Positions 46,950 to 59,029 of a DNA stretch of 64,000 bases are shown in pieces (position 1 is the first letter of the stretch; every line of letters starts with the position of its first letter). The position numbers were made by a program, and so were the translations under genes. The notes under the pieces are model-generated. The model searched no databases and was not told the DNA's origin. It saw only the letters and a list, made by a program, of their open reading frames with translations. This stretch comes from Salvator merianae (taxonomy: Eukaryota > Chordata > Lepidosauria > Squamata > Teiidae), in NCBI GenBank assembly GCA_003586115.2, contig QVOM02000029.1, positions 29,315,429 through 29,379,428 of the forward strand, in the 5' to 3' direction.

Positions 46950-48065
46950 ATATATTAAACCGCTATGGGGAAGGGAATTATCTTTTGTGGTTTGCTAGTA
47001 TACATTCACCTTGATGGTGCCAAACAAAAAAATAAAATAAGTAAATAAGATACTGAAAATGCTATTGGGGAAGGAATGATAAAATTTAAGTTCACTAGCC
47101 TCCCTTCCTCCCTCTTTCCATCTCACACACAGAAATACACAAGTTTTTAGTCATATTATGATATTATCAACACTATTTACAAGATGAATAAAAAGATCAT
47201 AGTAAAGGGGTCCTAACCAGCTTTCTTTATGCTTGCTTTAAAAACAAGTGAACCACTTATACATTTTACAGCCCTATTTGACATCTCTAAACACAATTAT
47301 TCCCTAGCAGTTCCTATTGAACTAAACTTAAAGAATCATTCTAATTTGGATGAAAGGACCACACAACCCTTCAGCAGCTCCTTAGAGAATCAAGGCTCAA
47401 GCCTGATCTTCTAAAGCTTAAATATTGTGTATTTTGGATTAGGCTATATATCTGCAAATCTGTTGTGTCTCAAGGGGAGTATACTCTGCTAAATACTCTG
47501 ACCTTCCAATGCACTATATCAAGTGTGTGGGTAAGAAATATAAGACTGTTGGCATATGCCTTCATTTTAACACTGATTTAATACATGATAATACACCAAA
47601 ATCCTATTTTATGTCTCATATGTGTATGTATTAGAATACAGGAATAATTAAGTGGTCTATTATATATTCATTTGTTGGTGGTCATACAAGGGCAAGACAA
47701 TAAAAAACTCTATTTTTAGATGATGCAATAGTAAAGGAAAACTTTCTCCAAGAATCACTTTTAAAAATTACTCCTTTAAAAAAAAGCATCTACACTTTTT
47801 GAAAGAATTACAAATAGAAACCTGGACTTTAAGGCAGAACTTGGTCACAGATGAGGAATCTGTGACACTCATCAGAGAGATAATTATGCTTTGCTGACAT
47901 GCACAGTAAATAATCAGTCTTTTTCCAATCTTGAAGCTTATAGGGGTAAGCATGGGCCATTCCTCAGTATGTAGTGTTCCCTACCCATCCACAGCTCCAA
48001 AAGTGGGAGAACAGCTTGTAGTGTTGGCAGTTACACAATCAGGGACTCTGCATAAGCATCCAGTC
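46950..48065. other. Unassigned AT-rich sequence
   Basis: Nothing recognised. Confidence 0.4.
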
Positions 48066-48425
48066 TAAGGCCTTTCCTGCACTTACCCGTAATTATGATT
48101 AGAAGCTCCTGTAGCCAGTTTTTGGGCTCACTGATCTGCAATAATCTGTGAGGCTATGCCCCATCTGCATTAGATGGAGCATAATCACAATCAGGAAGAC
48201 CCTCATAAGGAATAGCAGTAGACCTGTTTAAATGGGTCTACTGGTGGACCGGCAGGCCATGGACCAGAACACAGAGGCATGCAGAAGGCATGGCCCCCAT
48301 GTTTGAGACTAGCAGGGGATGTATCTCAGTGATGCGTCCCTCAGACACTGCTTTAGCACTGTTAAAACGTGTCCCTCAGACACCCTGAGGGTAGGAAGCC
48401 AGAGGACCTGAAGTCCTGCCTTGAA
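48066..48425 (+). mobile_element. Non-autonomous DNA transposon, GGCCTTTCTGCACTTA family
   Basis: The left end aaggcctttcctgcactta is intact. Internal phrases are 'gaggctatgccccatctgc', 'gatggagcataatc', 'ggaggcatgcag'-like 'agaggcatgcagaaggcatg' and 'gggtctactggtggacc'. The right end was not found, so the copy may be truncated. Confidence 0.6.
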
Positions 48426-49232
48426 GCGTACGCAAACTTTAAGGCAAGGGCAGAGGTTGGTGAAGATGGCATGGTTCCAGAAAAGGCCTAACAAAGAGCA
48501 GGAAAGGTTGCTGATGAAGGAAAATGACCAGCAGGAACTTATCAGAAAAAAAGAGTTGCAACTTCAATTTTTGGTCCTTCGTTTATTCCCTCATCATTAC
48601 ACATTCAAGAAATAGTACTCTCAATTTTCCAAATTTTATCACAATTATACCACTCCCTGGAGTGCTCGACAATTTCAGTCAGTGTGCAGAATGGTTAAAT
48701 CAACCAAGATCATCAGATGTTAACAAAAATCAAATCTGGAGCCCCCAGAAAGCACAAAGTTATCTGGGAGAGTGACCAAACATCACCAAGAGATGTTTCA
48801 ATGGGGGAGTGGCCAGAAACATGAGTCAAAGCACCAGGATGATTGAAATGAAAGGGAAAGAAAAGAAATGAATAGGAAGACAAAACAGTAAGGAAAAAAG
48901 AAACATAGCAGCACAAATGAGGAAGGAGACTGAGACCACACAAACCCCAAGCCCCTTTGCCTTACGGGTTCCTGCTGAAACTGGTATTTAGGGCTCACTG
49001 CATTTGAGCTTTCAAAGAAGGCAAAACCGTTTTTTACCCTTAGATGCAGAGCCATTTTTTATCATTTCTATGATTCAGTGTTTATATAAGTGTTATCACT
49101 GGTGCATTTTCCATACCCAGCTCAGTCCTTTCTAGTCTGTGATTCATCAAGCTGAATTTGATCCCATTTCCTACTTTTCTGGGTTATTCCAGGACAAAGT
49201 GAGTCACCCCTTACCAGGATAAGCAATCTCTC
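48426..49232. other. Unassigned sequence
   Basis: Nothing recognised. Confidence 0.4.
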
Positions 49233-49615
49233 CTAAGATGAGACAGGTTGCTTCTGATTTGGAATGGCCTGTTCTGTATCAGCCTCTGAACTGGCTCTGA
49301 AGCTCATGCCAGCTTCAGAGCTGGCATGGGGGGCTCCAAATGTTCTGAAGACCAGAAAATGGGTCTCCTGTAGAAATGGGTCCACCAGAATGCGTTTCCT
49401 AGCGTATACCTGACCATGGAGGCATGTCATCTGCACATTCCATGGTCTAAAATACCACCCTAGTGCACCAGCTGACCCTAACATTGAGGTCTACTGGTAA
49501 ACTGGCTAGGGCACCATTTTGGGTGATGTAGCCTGGTCTACACTCTGTCCTGTGCGGACGGAACATGCTAGAAGAGAGGCTCCTAGACTCTCTTCCTATA
49601 CCATGCTAAAAGTGC
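49233..49615 (-). mobile_element. Non-autonomous DNA transposon, GGCCTTTCTGCACTTA family, inverted
   Basis: On the minus strand it reads 'ctaggagcctctcttctagc', 'atgttccgtccgcacagg', 'agtgtagaccaggctac', 'ccaaaatggtgccctagcc', 'gtagacctcaatgttaggg' and 'ccatgccagctctgaagc'. These are the landmarks of the 21805 copy in the same order. Termini are worn: only 'agtgcacatgtaaag' is left on the right. Confidence 0.6.
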
Positions 49616-50238
49616 ACATGTAAAGTGCTCAACTTTCTAACAGTGATGTGCACAAGCCTAACAAAAGCTTGGGCTTTCTGTTTTTGCTGCCTTCCTCTAA
49701 TTGCAAAAATATGGGAGAAAGCACCACATTCGACATAGAAATAATGGATAGTGTTTGTTTTTTTGGACAACAGATCATATTACTAGACAATGGTAAATTA
49801 AAAAAAAAGACTCCATGATAGAAAAGAAATCCATTTTCTAAGGACTGTATGGAAAGCACATTTGCAAATCACATTAAACAAATTCAGGCAGAAGCTAAGT
49901 GTCAATGGCTAAATTCATGTTCATCATAAGAAACTAGAGAAGTCTTCAGTCCATTCTTGTATTCTTGTTCCATATATATTTAAACTATGTGCATGGATTT
50001 TCAACCTCTTGTCCTTTTAAAAAGCATATAAATTGGAATTTTTTCCCCAACTGCCACTTCAGGTATTTTAGAGAGAGGAAAAGCTGAAACGAATGCACAG
50101 ACAGTTCAAATATGATACATGGCATGTATATCATATCCCAATACACACAATCTTGTTTCAAACAGCCTCTTAAAGTATGGCTGACATTCTGACAAAGACA
50201 AACCACTAAATCACTTTCAGGTACCTTGCACTCAGAGA
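49616..50238. other. Unassigned sequence
   Basis: The start (gatgtgcacaagcctaac, 49642) may be a fragment of the GATGTGC-ended family. The rest shows no recognisable feature. Confidence 0.35.
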
Positions 50239-50475
50239 TTAGCTTTTGAGCAAGTATGCTTCCATATTATTGTCCAAATATTGCAAATACGTTCCACCAT
50301 GTAAGCTGAAAGAAATTCTGCACCATTTGGGTACCCATAGTCTTTCATGCCTGGGCCTCAAGACAGCATTAAGTGAAGATTCGTCGTCATGCTTTACTCT
50401 TGCAATCTTTTTGCCTTCAGCTGATAGAGAAATAATATTAGATTCATATCCAACACTTCTAAGGAGCTGCAACAT
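50239..50475 (-). CDS. Open frame of unknown nature (78 codons)
   Basis: The frame carries a plausible globular composition (…SLSAEGKKIARVKHDDE…, then RPRHERLWVPKWCR). There is no obvious splice acceptor or donor at its edges, and the plus strand is open over the same region (50246-50518). It could be a decayed retrocopy or chance. I do not recognise a family. Confidence 0.15.
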   Translation of the reverse strand: MLQLLRSVGYESNIISLSAEGKKIARVKHDDESSLNAVLRPRHERLWVPKWCRISFSLHGGTYLQYLDNNMEAYLLKS

Positions 50476-50602
50476 AGCTCAGAAGTTTACTGTTCCTGCT
50501 GCCAACTGCAACATATAATGTGACAGTAGGCAAAACATTCAGATTATGTGCCCTAAAGCAAGTCTCCAGAAACTAGCCAATTCTCTTTCTATGGGCAATT
50601 TT

Positions 50603-50810
50603 CAGCAGCAGCTGATGGCTTTAAGGGCGGGTGTTCATAACCCGCAGAAAGTGTGTTATTGCTGTTCATGGGGCGTCCAGGCCTCCGTACTGTCACAGCA
50701 GGTCGCCCAACCTGCGGCGACAGTATGAAGGCCCAGAGGTCCCACAAACAGCAATTGCGTGCTTTCCACAGGTTACGAACACCCGCCCTTAAAGCCAGCA
50801 GCTGCCACTG
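50603..50810 (+). mobile_element. Palindromic hAT-type MITE, second copy
   Basis: The arms 'ggctttaagggcgggtgttc' and (reversed) the same phrase pair over about 95 bp. Ends are CAGCAGCAGCTGATGG and, reversed, CAGTGGCAGCTGCTGG. The flanks gcaatttt (50595-50602) and gcaattct (50811-50818) agree at 7 of 8, an 8-bp target duplication. Same family as 24253-24446. It abuts a short palindromic MITE, suggesting insertion into or next to it. Confidence 0.8.
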
Positions 50811-50911
50811 GCAATTCTGAACTAGCCAGTTTACCAGACTAGCATCTGTGTGGAGAAGGAAGGCCCTTAGCATGTTTGCTGGACCGGTATACCACTCAGT
50901 GCAGAATCACC
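50811..50911 (+). mobile_element. Short palindromic MITE, about 100 bp
   Basis: The left arm 'gcaattctgaactagccagt' and the right arm reversed 'ggtgattctgcactgagtgg', 'tataccggtccagcaaac' belong to the family at 5317. The centre is largely deleted. Confidence 0.6.
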
Positions 50912-51654
50912 ATATGTGTTGTTCTGTCCTTAGCAGTAGTCTTTCCCCTCTACGGAATGCAAAGCCAAGTCCCAGCTGCACCACCTGATTTTTTTTATTT
51001 TTTTTTTAAAAAAGCAAAACTGTCCAGCAGAGTCTCCAGAACTCTTGACTAGTCTTAATAACTAGTCAGTTAAAAAAAATAGTTAACTCTTAAAACTGAA
51101 TAAAAGCATGTGAGTATAGTGCACTACTACTAAATTGCTGATGGGGCTCACTTTGAAAAACCAGGCAAATCAACTGAATGGACTATTTGGCTATGAAGAA
51201 TTTTTGTTTATACCCAGGAAGAAACGTTTATTCTCATCAGCAGTCCAGATGTGTGTGTGTTTTTAATGGCACAAAAACATGGTTAGGTCAAATAAATAAT
51301 GGAAGTCTTTAAATGTTTTAATTCTTAGTGACTTCTGGAAAAAAATTGAAATCTCCTGAATCTTAAAATACATTTGTTTCACACAGATGTGGTTTTTTTG
51401 TGACACTCTACTCTGATCAATATTATGATCTTTTCCTGGCTTCTTGTTGTAAATCACTTTTATAGCTAATATGCTAGGCCCGATATTCAAACTTACATTC
51501 ATTTACTTGGTGAGATAAAATACACTGGAGAACCCTGTGCTTCCACATCCCTTCTGAATATACACTTAAGTTTTCCTCTGTAATTCAGCTGGTATATAAA
51601 TGATATCTGTGAATGTCCCATAGTGAATGTTGGTATGATGCAATGGCTAGAATG
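50912..51654. other. Unassigned sequence
   Basis: Nothing recognised. Confidence 0.4.
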
Positions 51655-51795
51655 TTAGGCTGTATTCGCATTGACCTGTGCTATCCTGCAAAAGGGTGGA
51701 TTGGCCCATCCCAGAATTAGCATCCCATCCCAAAATGGGGCTTCTGGGATGGGACCAGGCCATCTGCATTGCACTGCACTGATTCTGCAGTGTTT
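51655..51795 (+). mobile_element. MITE fragment with internal palindrome
   Basis: The end 'aggctgtattcgcattgacc' resembles the family termini. Inside, 'tggcccatcccagaattagc' pairs with 'cttctgggatgggaccagg'. It is a short, decayed copy. Confidence 0.45.
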
Positions 51796-51944
51796 GTTTT
51801 CTATTTAACTTTAAGCCTTCCAGATTGAAGCTCAGTTAGCAAAAATGGTGGATAGTGATCATTGGGATAGTGGGCAAGACAAGTAAAAGAAAATGATAGC
51901 TGGAGTCAGAATAGATTGTGCTAATAGTGAGTGAGACACTGGCA

Positions 51945-52148
51945 GCTTCCACATGATAGTGGAGCGAGTGCAGTAATAGGAGACGCCCACTTCAACAATC
52001 TCCAATCAACATAATGTCATATTACACACTTTAGTGGCAGTACTCACTGCATGGCTGCCACTGCTCCCAGCAGTGAAAACATCAAAACCAGGGAACATTC
52101 ATTCCCCAGTTTGATGTTTCTGCTTGGGACTGTTTTACTGGGCACAGA
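51945..52148. repeat. Dispersed repeat, 'ctttgatgtttc' family
   Basis: Contains 'cattccccagtttgatgttt' and 'gggactgttttactgggc', matching 19700-19760. A short palindrome (atcaaaaccaggg/ccccagtttgat) lies at 52083-52117. Confidence 0.4.
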
Positions 52149-52330
52149 ATTAATTAATTAATTGATTGATTAATTAATTGCATTTTTATCCTGCCCCATA
52201 CCTGGAGGTCCATGGATGGGTTACAATAATAAAAACAAAGCATAAAATAGACACATTAAAAACAATAACAGTGCCAGAAATTTGGCCATCTTCCTGTATT
52301 CAGTAAAGCAGGAGTACTGTAAGGTAAACC
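52149..52330 (-). repeat. LINE 3' tail, antisense, with (TTAA)-rich start
   Basis: An AATTAATT tract (52149-52180) is followed by 'tttttatcctgccccatacc', 'tggaggtccatggatgg' and 'gttacaataataaaaac', the reverse of the L2-like tail also seen at 35491 and 24583. Confidence 0.6.
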
Positions 52331-53519
52331 AACACATATTTGGGGGTAAGGAGAACAGAAGGAAGTTTTATCATCATTACAGTAAAGCAAGTTCTAGACC
52401 TTGTGTAACTGGCAAAAGCACTCATACAAATAAGTATTTTATGAGTTAAAAGACTGATCGAAAAAATCTCAGTTCCCATTATTAAGTCATTTGGAAGTGT
52501 TAGGCTATGTTATTTTGTTCTACAAATGACACACAAATCAGAGGTCACTGCATTCAGTCAGAACAACTCCCTTCCAAATGCAGATTTGACAGCAAAAAGT
52601 GCACAATTAAGAGTAAACCTCACAAAACACAATACTTCTGCAAAAATGCAATGTCCAACTAAATGTGAATGACCAGAAATGTCCAACAAAGAGTGGAGTT
52701 CAGTTTACATAATGTTTACATAAAACACAGTAACTTTAAAAGTCCAAAGACATTAGTTTTCAATGCAGCTAAGGATTCTATTAACCCAGTCAACATATAG
52801 TGATCATAATAAATGAGATGAATTTTTTGTCCCAGTTTGGTAGAACTGGTCACACCAATGGCAGGTTTATGTTTGCATGGGAGGTAGTTTAGTTCTCAAG
52901 GATCAGTATAATCAGCAGGAGGTTGTGTGAACTCATAAATCAAATCCTGACGAAAATCTAGCAAGGAGAATGGATACCTGACTACTGACAGTCTCCTTCT
53001 CTCTGACCAAACTTCTTACACTTAGACAAAATGATTTTGTTTTATAAACTTTTAAAGTTCAAAAAACCTCAGTGTTAAAACACTATATTCTATTCTGGAC
53101 AGAGACCTCCTGATTTTAGGCACTAACCCTCTCTGTAATCATACTTGCACTATTAAGTCTTGGTTTACTAAAGGATATTTATTTTTATCTTGCCTTCAAA
53201 CTGAGGCTTTCCATTCTCCCTCGTTGCTATCACTTCCATCTTCATGTAAGTGGCAGAACAAAACAGAGAGCAATGGTTAACTATTGCTTTCTTAAATAGG
53301 CAAACTAGAAATTATGTTTAATAATTTGCAAATAAACTAGGGTAGAATCTGCATACCTAGGGAGGGCAATACAAGTACAGCTGGTAGCATTATTCTTAAT
53401 ACAGAGGCACACTTTGGCTCCTGGCATATTCCATTTAGAAGGATATTCTGGAGCCTGGGGGCTACCACAGAGAAGAACCTTAACCGTGCCATTGTTCATT
53501 AAGCCTCTGAGGGTGGATA
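52331..53519. other. Unassigned sequence
   Basis: Nothing recognised. Confidence 0.4.
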
Positions 53520-54345
53520 AACAACAAGAAGGCCTTTCCCTGTGAACTTAATATTTGGGCACATCTAAATAGGAGAAAGCACTCTTTCAAGTATTTGGGC
53601 CCAAATCATTTGGTGTTTTTTATATCTAAGAGTCAATACCTTGAACTGGGCTTGGTAGTGAATAAGCAACTACTGCAAATCTTTTAAGATTGGCATAATA
53701 TGTGTCCAGCCATAGACTCCCATCAGCAGTCTTGCTGACGCATTCTGCACTAGTTCCAGCTTTGGGATTGTCTTCAAGGATAGTCCCATGCAGAGTTCAT
53801 TGCAGTAATCTAATCTGAAGTTACCAGGGCATAGATTACTGTAATCAAGTTGTCCCTATCCAGGAAAGGCTAAAACTAGCAAACTAGTCAGAGATGGTGG
53901 AAAGCACTCCTGGTTGCCACTATCCTGGCCTCAAGGGGCCATGATGAATCCAACAGTACCCCCAGATCACACACCGTCTCTTCCTTGGGCAAAATAACCC
54001 CATCCAGAATTGGATGCTTCCTAACTTCCTGGAATCAGAACCCCATGAGATGTGATACCTCCACCTTGTTTGCACTCAGTCTCAATTTATTGGTCTACAT
54101 CCAGTCCATTACTGTTTCCAGGCAGCAATCAAGCACCAGAACTGCATACTCTGACTCAAATGTAATGGAGAAATAGAGTTGAATGACATCTGCATACTGA
54201 TGGCATCTCTTTCAAACTCCCTGATGACTGCTCCCAGAGTTTTCATACAGATGTTGAACAGCACCCTGCCCCCAAAGGGGATATTAGTGATTGGGTGGTA
54301 GTTATTTAATACCTCTGGATCCATGAAGGTCTTCTTCACAATACC
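53520..54345 (-). mobile_element. L2-like LINE, antisense, with internal RT deletion
   Basis: The 3' UTR (plus-strand 'gggcccaaatcatttggtg', 'tgaactgggcttggtag') comes first, then the thumb region near 53770-53870. At 54109-54339 a minus-strand frame encodes PEVLNNYHPITNIPF (an early RT motif) directly joined to VLFNICMKTLGAVIREF (normally 150 or more residues later). The catalytic central part is missing. Confidence 0.75.
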
Positions 54346-54799
54346 TTGCCATCACAAAGCCTCCTAGCTGCAGAATGAAAGTTCCATGGACTTGAGGTTT
54401 CTGGGCTGATTTTGCCCAGAAACAGAAATGGCCCAGGATGTCGGCCATTTTAGGTCCAACCTGAAAATATTTTGGTTAGAAAGCAGGCTAGTAATGCACC
54501 TCCTCCCTCCAATTCCATGTACAGTTAGAGGAAACCCTTTAGGATCAGACATCTACCCAAGAGTCAGACATCATATCTTTCAGATAGGTGCCTCCTGGGA
54601 CAGGTGGGTTGGTCCAGAAGTGTCTTGATTTTTGATATCCCATTGCTGGCCAACGGGGCGGGGGCAGAATACAGCACCATGTGGGTGCTTCCTGTGATGA
54701 GTGAAGACAGATCTGTGAGGCCGTTCCTAAAGCTTCAAGTTATTGCATTCTTCTTCTTCCACTTTGAAAAAGTGAAATACAAGTTAATATTTTACTTAG
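54346..54799. other. Unassigned sequence
   Basis: Nothing recognised. Confidence 0.4.
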
Positions 54800-54862
54800 T
54801 TATGCTGTGCTATAATACTCCCAGTTATGCTGTGCTATAATACTCCCAGGTAATACTCCCAG
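54800..54862 (+). repeat. Tandem duplication, 25-bp unit
   Basis: The unit tatgctgtgctataatactc + ccag occurs twice, then a partial third ('taatactcccag'). Confidence 0.9.
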
Positions 54863-56203
54863 AACCCCCAGTGCTATGTAAATCGCATTGGGGAACCAGA
54901 ATGATTGCTGGTTCCAGTAACTACCAGTTTGTAATAGGTGGCATACAGTAGCTTTGCACGGTAACATAGTTTTGTGCTGTAAGGTTCCAAATTATGCGAG
55001 GAAAGTCAGTTTCAGTAACCATGCATGGACATAACAGTGTTATACAGAGTACAACAGATTCTGGAGGGCACAGCTAAAATAAGACTTCTGTGTCGCTTCT
55101 TCCCATAACAGACAACATGAAAAAACTGTCTTCTGTCCTGGGAACAAGTAGTTAAAGGATTCAGACATGCTTGCTTTTTAAATAGCATTCTATTCTTCTT
55201 TATATGTATTTTAAATGCTGCAACCCCCCCCCCCCCAGAAACCACAGGATATAAGGCAGGAAAGATTGTAAATGTAAATATATAAATAAAAATATAGATA
55301 CTTTAGCAGAGTCAGGAGCACTTAGTAGTACATTTGTATAAGACTAAATACAGAGAGAGAGAATTGCATCACTGTCAGCAGAGTCTACGAACTATAATCT
55401 ACAAACCAATGCTTCATGAGAGATTCTAGGAACAAAAATGAATCTGCAACATTCATTTGCAAGACTCTGCAACATTCAGGAAGGAAGTTCAAGTCAAACC
55501 TACTTACTTGAATTCACATGCTGTAAAGTTCCCGCACACAATTTGAATTCAGATTCAGAGCTACACTTTGTCAAAGTAAAAAGATGTTCAAAGAAAATAA
55601 CAGACCTCTGAACAAAGACAGAATTTCCCTCCTTCAGTACTATTATAAAAATGTATCTTATTCTGCTTTTAATCAGGAAGCTTTATCCAGCAATCAAACC
55701 AGGTATATAATAAGCTCAGCTACTCTGTAAATCTAAACATTTCCCACAAATAGAAAAGATACTGCCTGAACTCACTGATTGTTGCCTCGGTAACTATCTA
55801 AAATGAAAATCTGCTTAACCCTTTCCGTCCTGTATCCACCAATGTTCCAGTGTTAGCTGACTTTCATGCACTTATCTTTGCCTTTTACCTCACTACAAAT
55901 TCATAATTCTGTTGCTTTTCAGTAGTTATGCTCTAGTTACCCTATCTTAACCTGAGGGAACTGTGATTGGTAGGATCTTTTTCTACAGAATGCCTACTAC
56001 CTGCTCTTTACTGGAATTGTAAGACCAGAAGCAAACTCCAAAGTGGGCAAAATAAATCCTCAGCGAAAAGGTCATCAGTCTCCTTAATGACTGCAGTGTA
56101 ATTATTAATATCTTGTACATTATTTACTTCATTTATATTTCATGGACTGCATTTCCTCAGCAGAGCAAATGATAGTTTTCAAGTCTTAGAATAAAACTAA
56201 GAA
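54863..56203. other. Unassigned sequence; C13 run
   Basis: C13 at 55224-55236. Otherwise no feature recognised. Confidence 0.4.
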
Positions 56204-56376
56204 CGATTCTGCACTGGCCATACACTGCACCAGCACGTGTCCAATACGTTTCCGCACACTAATGCAGCATACAGTATGCTGCATTATTGCATACAGTAAT
56301 GCATGCCTGGGGCCTCCTTTAGATCGCAGCATTATGTGGAAGGGCTCTTAGGATGCTTACTGGGCCAGTATACTTT
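56204..56376 (+). mobile_element. Short palindromic MITE with a second palindrome at its centre
   Basis: The outer arms ('cgattctgcactggccatac' ... 'tactgggccagtatac') match the family. The centre, 56260-56305, is its own palindrome built on gcagcatacagtatgctgc, with an extra 'atacagtaatgcat' copy. Confidence 0.65.
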
Positions 56377-59029
56377 AACACCTCTTTATGAAGAATGTTT
56401 TATAAACATTTGCAGTGATAATAGTGGCCACTTCCATATTCTGACGAAGAAACCTGCACTAATGTTTTCATGCACTCACCAGGTGTTAAACTTGACATAA
56501 TTGTGTTTAGGATTGCAGCTTATATACTGCATATCTAATATTGTGACCTTAAATCATTCAAGTCCTGTTAAGATTGTACTGAAAACTTTCAATTGAAATG
56601 CGGGGGAGGGGGGTATGTTTTTGGTAGAGGTTAAAGATAAAGTAGTTTTTCTCCACTTGCTTCAGTACCACTCCAAAGCGTCTGCTACAGAAACAGCTTC
56701 TCCTGTTCAGTTAGGCCAATGTTCCACATAGTGTGACTTAAAGAGATTCATAGTGACATCTATGGAAGATAAAGTACACACACTGAGGAATTATATAAAA
56801 GCAGCAATAGGTAGAGCTGCTCACACCAAGCAGCAATAGACTACATCAAACCTTCTTGCACTGTTAAAAAAAATCTCTTCCTACACACTTCTCTTCGTAT
56901 TCTAGAAGGATTGTTTTTAAAAAGCAAGCACATTATGTTCTCTAATAGTACATTTCATGTTTAATAATATTATGATCACTAGATCAGACAATCCTAGAGG
57001 CTCCCTAAACATCAAGCTTATTTATCAGCTTTGGCTGGTTTCCCAGGAGTAGCTTCAAAACTGTTTTATTGCCCAGCCAACATATTCGGCATGTACATAT
57101 TTTAGAGGGGGGCGGGTGGGCAATTTTTTCCAGATATTTCAAGTAACTAAGTAGAAATCATACTTTGGAATCGCAGTATACTTAGTTTTCTTACCAGTGC
57201 AAGTTAATTTTATATTTGTACAATGAAAATAGTTTTGTTTTCAATCATTTCAGTTTCTCCTGAAGATATTGTAATGTTTAGCTGATGAAATGAAAGGGAA
57301 GAGAGACAACTGCAGAGAGCAATTCAATAATCTCTAATTAGCAAAATTCATTTTATCTTCCTCAGAGCAAATTTTGGGGTCCTCCTATGCACCTCCAATG
57401 CCTCTCCTGCATCCTTGAGCCCAAGATTTGGCTACATAAAATCAGGTTTTGGCTCAATCTTACCTTTTCTTCAACTAGCCTGGCTCCTCTTATTTTTAAT
57501 GTGTACTCTCTATATGGATGAAATCCCTAAAGGAGAAATTGCCCATTGGTCTCTCACTCCAAACGCTGCTAGCAAGTCAACCAAGTGGCCAAGGAATAAA
57601 GACAACCAAGTGGTCAAGGAATGCATTTGGAACTTTGAGTGTCAAAAGAATATTAGCCAATTAGCTGGAAGATGATATGGCACCAAACTGTTCCAACCTG
57701 CCAACTACTTAAGCACATTGCTTGTTTCCAAACACCACAGAATTTTCACTTCTCCTAGATTAAATGACTTACCCTCAGTCCTGTTATACAGCACATATAA
57801 CAGAACACCTTATGCTGGGTGTCTTTGTCCATACCAAGAATTGACAGGTCATCTGCTACTGCTTATCTTTAACATAATGGTATTTGAACTACATAAATTT
57901 TGCTTATATTAAGGCAAACTCCCAATAGATCAGATAATCTTTCTATGTCCTTATTGCTGGTAAATCATAGTCACAAGATGCATAGCTAAATTTTGAGCTA
58001 ATCTATTTCCACAAGGCCCAAGTTAAAAGGTGCTCTGGATTATGACCCACTCAGCTAACACTTGGAATGTTTTTTTGCTGTTTATCTCTTTTGATTTTAT
58101 ATTATTGTTCTTCACATGTTATATGTATTTTTATTACGTGTCTGGGTCTGGGCTCATATATAAATTAGCCATTCATTCATTTAATCAAAATATAAATTTA
58201 GTATGTTTGTTTTTTCCATGTCCTCTTGCATTTTTGTGTCACCACCTATATATGCAACTTCAATCTACTTTCTCTGTCTTGATTTGCACTTTTTAACTAG
58301 AAGCAATGAATATAATCTTTTTATCTGGAACATATAACCTAGTAGCGTAAAATATAAGGATGTCTAATTTGATCTACCCCATGAAGGTTCTTGATAACTG
58401 TTTTCACAAAGGCTGAGGTATTTTCTTATACACAGGAACATGAATTGACAGCGCACACATAGCCAGCCAATGACATTATGCAGTGCTGCACATTGAGTTT
58501 GCTAGAGGCAGTGAAAGACAACCCCAAAGGTTTCTCTCTGGCTGAAAATATACAGTTTTGGTACCACCATTCAGAAGGCCCTGCCCTGAACACAAATAAC
58601 CTCTTCAATGAATTAAATATGTTACAGGGCTACTGCCACTTGATCATAAACCATGGGGGTTCGCATCTCACCCCTGAAGTCTTCCATCACAGCAGTAAAG
58701 GCCCTGAATAAATTTTGTAAAACTTAGGTACCTGAAAAGCAAACTTTTAGTAAGCCAGATCATTAGTATACTTAGCTCAGGACTGCCAGCATGGTAACGT
58801 GAAGGCATGATGGTGCTCCAAGGGCTTGCTACTGACTATAAAGATTCTGATTTCCTACTCCCAGTGCCTAATGTTCTCAAAATTCCAGATGTCATTATGG
58901 TACACACTAACCTGATCATAAACATATCTGATTTTTAAATATTATTAATAAAATCCTAACCTATAGATGTTTTACCTTTGTGAGAGAAGACAGCCTATAT
59001 ATAGATATAAAAGACATTTACAAAAGCAA
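56377..59029. other. Unassigned sequence
   Basis: AT-rich and non-repetitive by eye. Short chance frames only (57415-57675, 58030-58296, 58478-58711). Confidence 0.4.
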
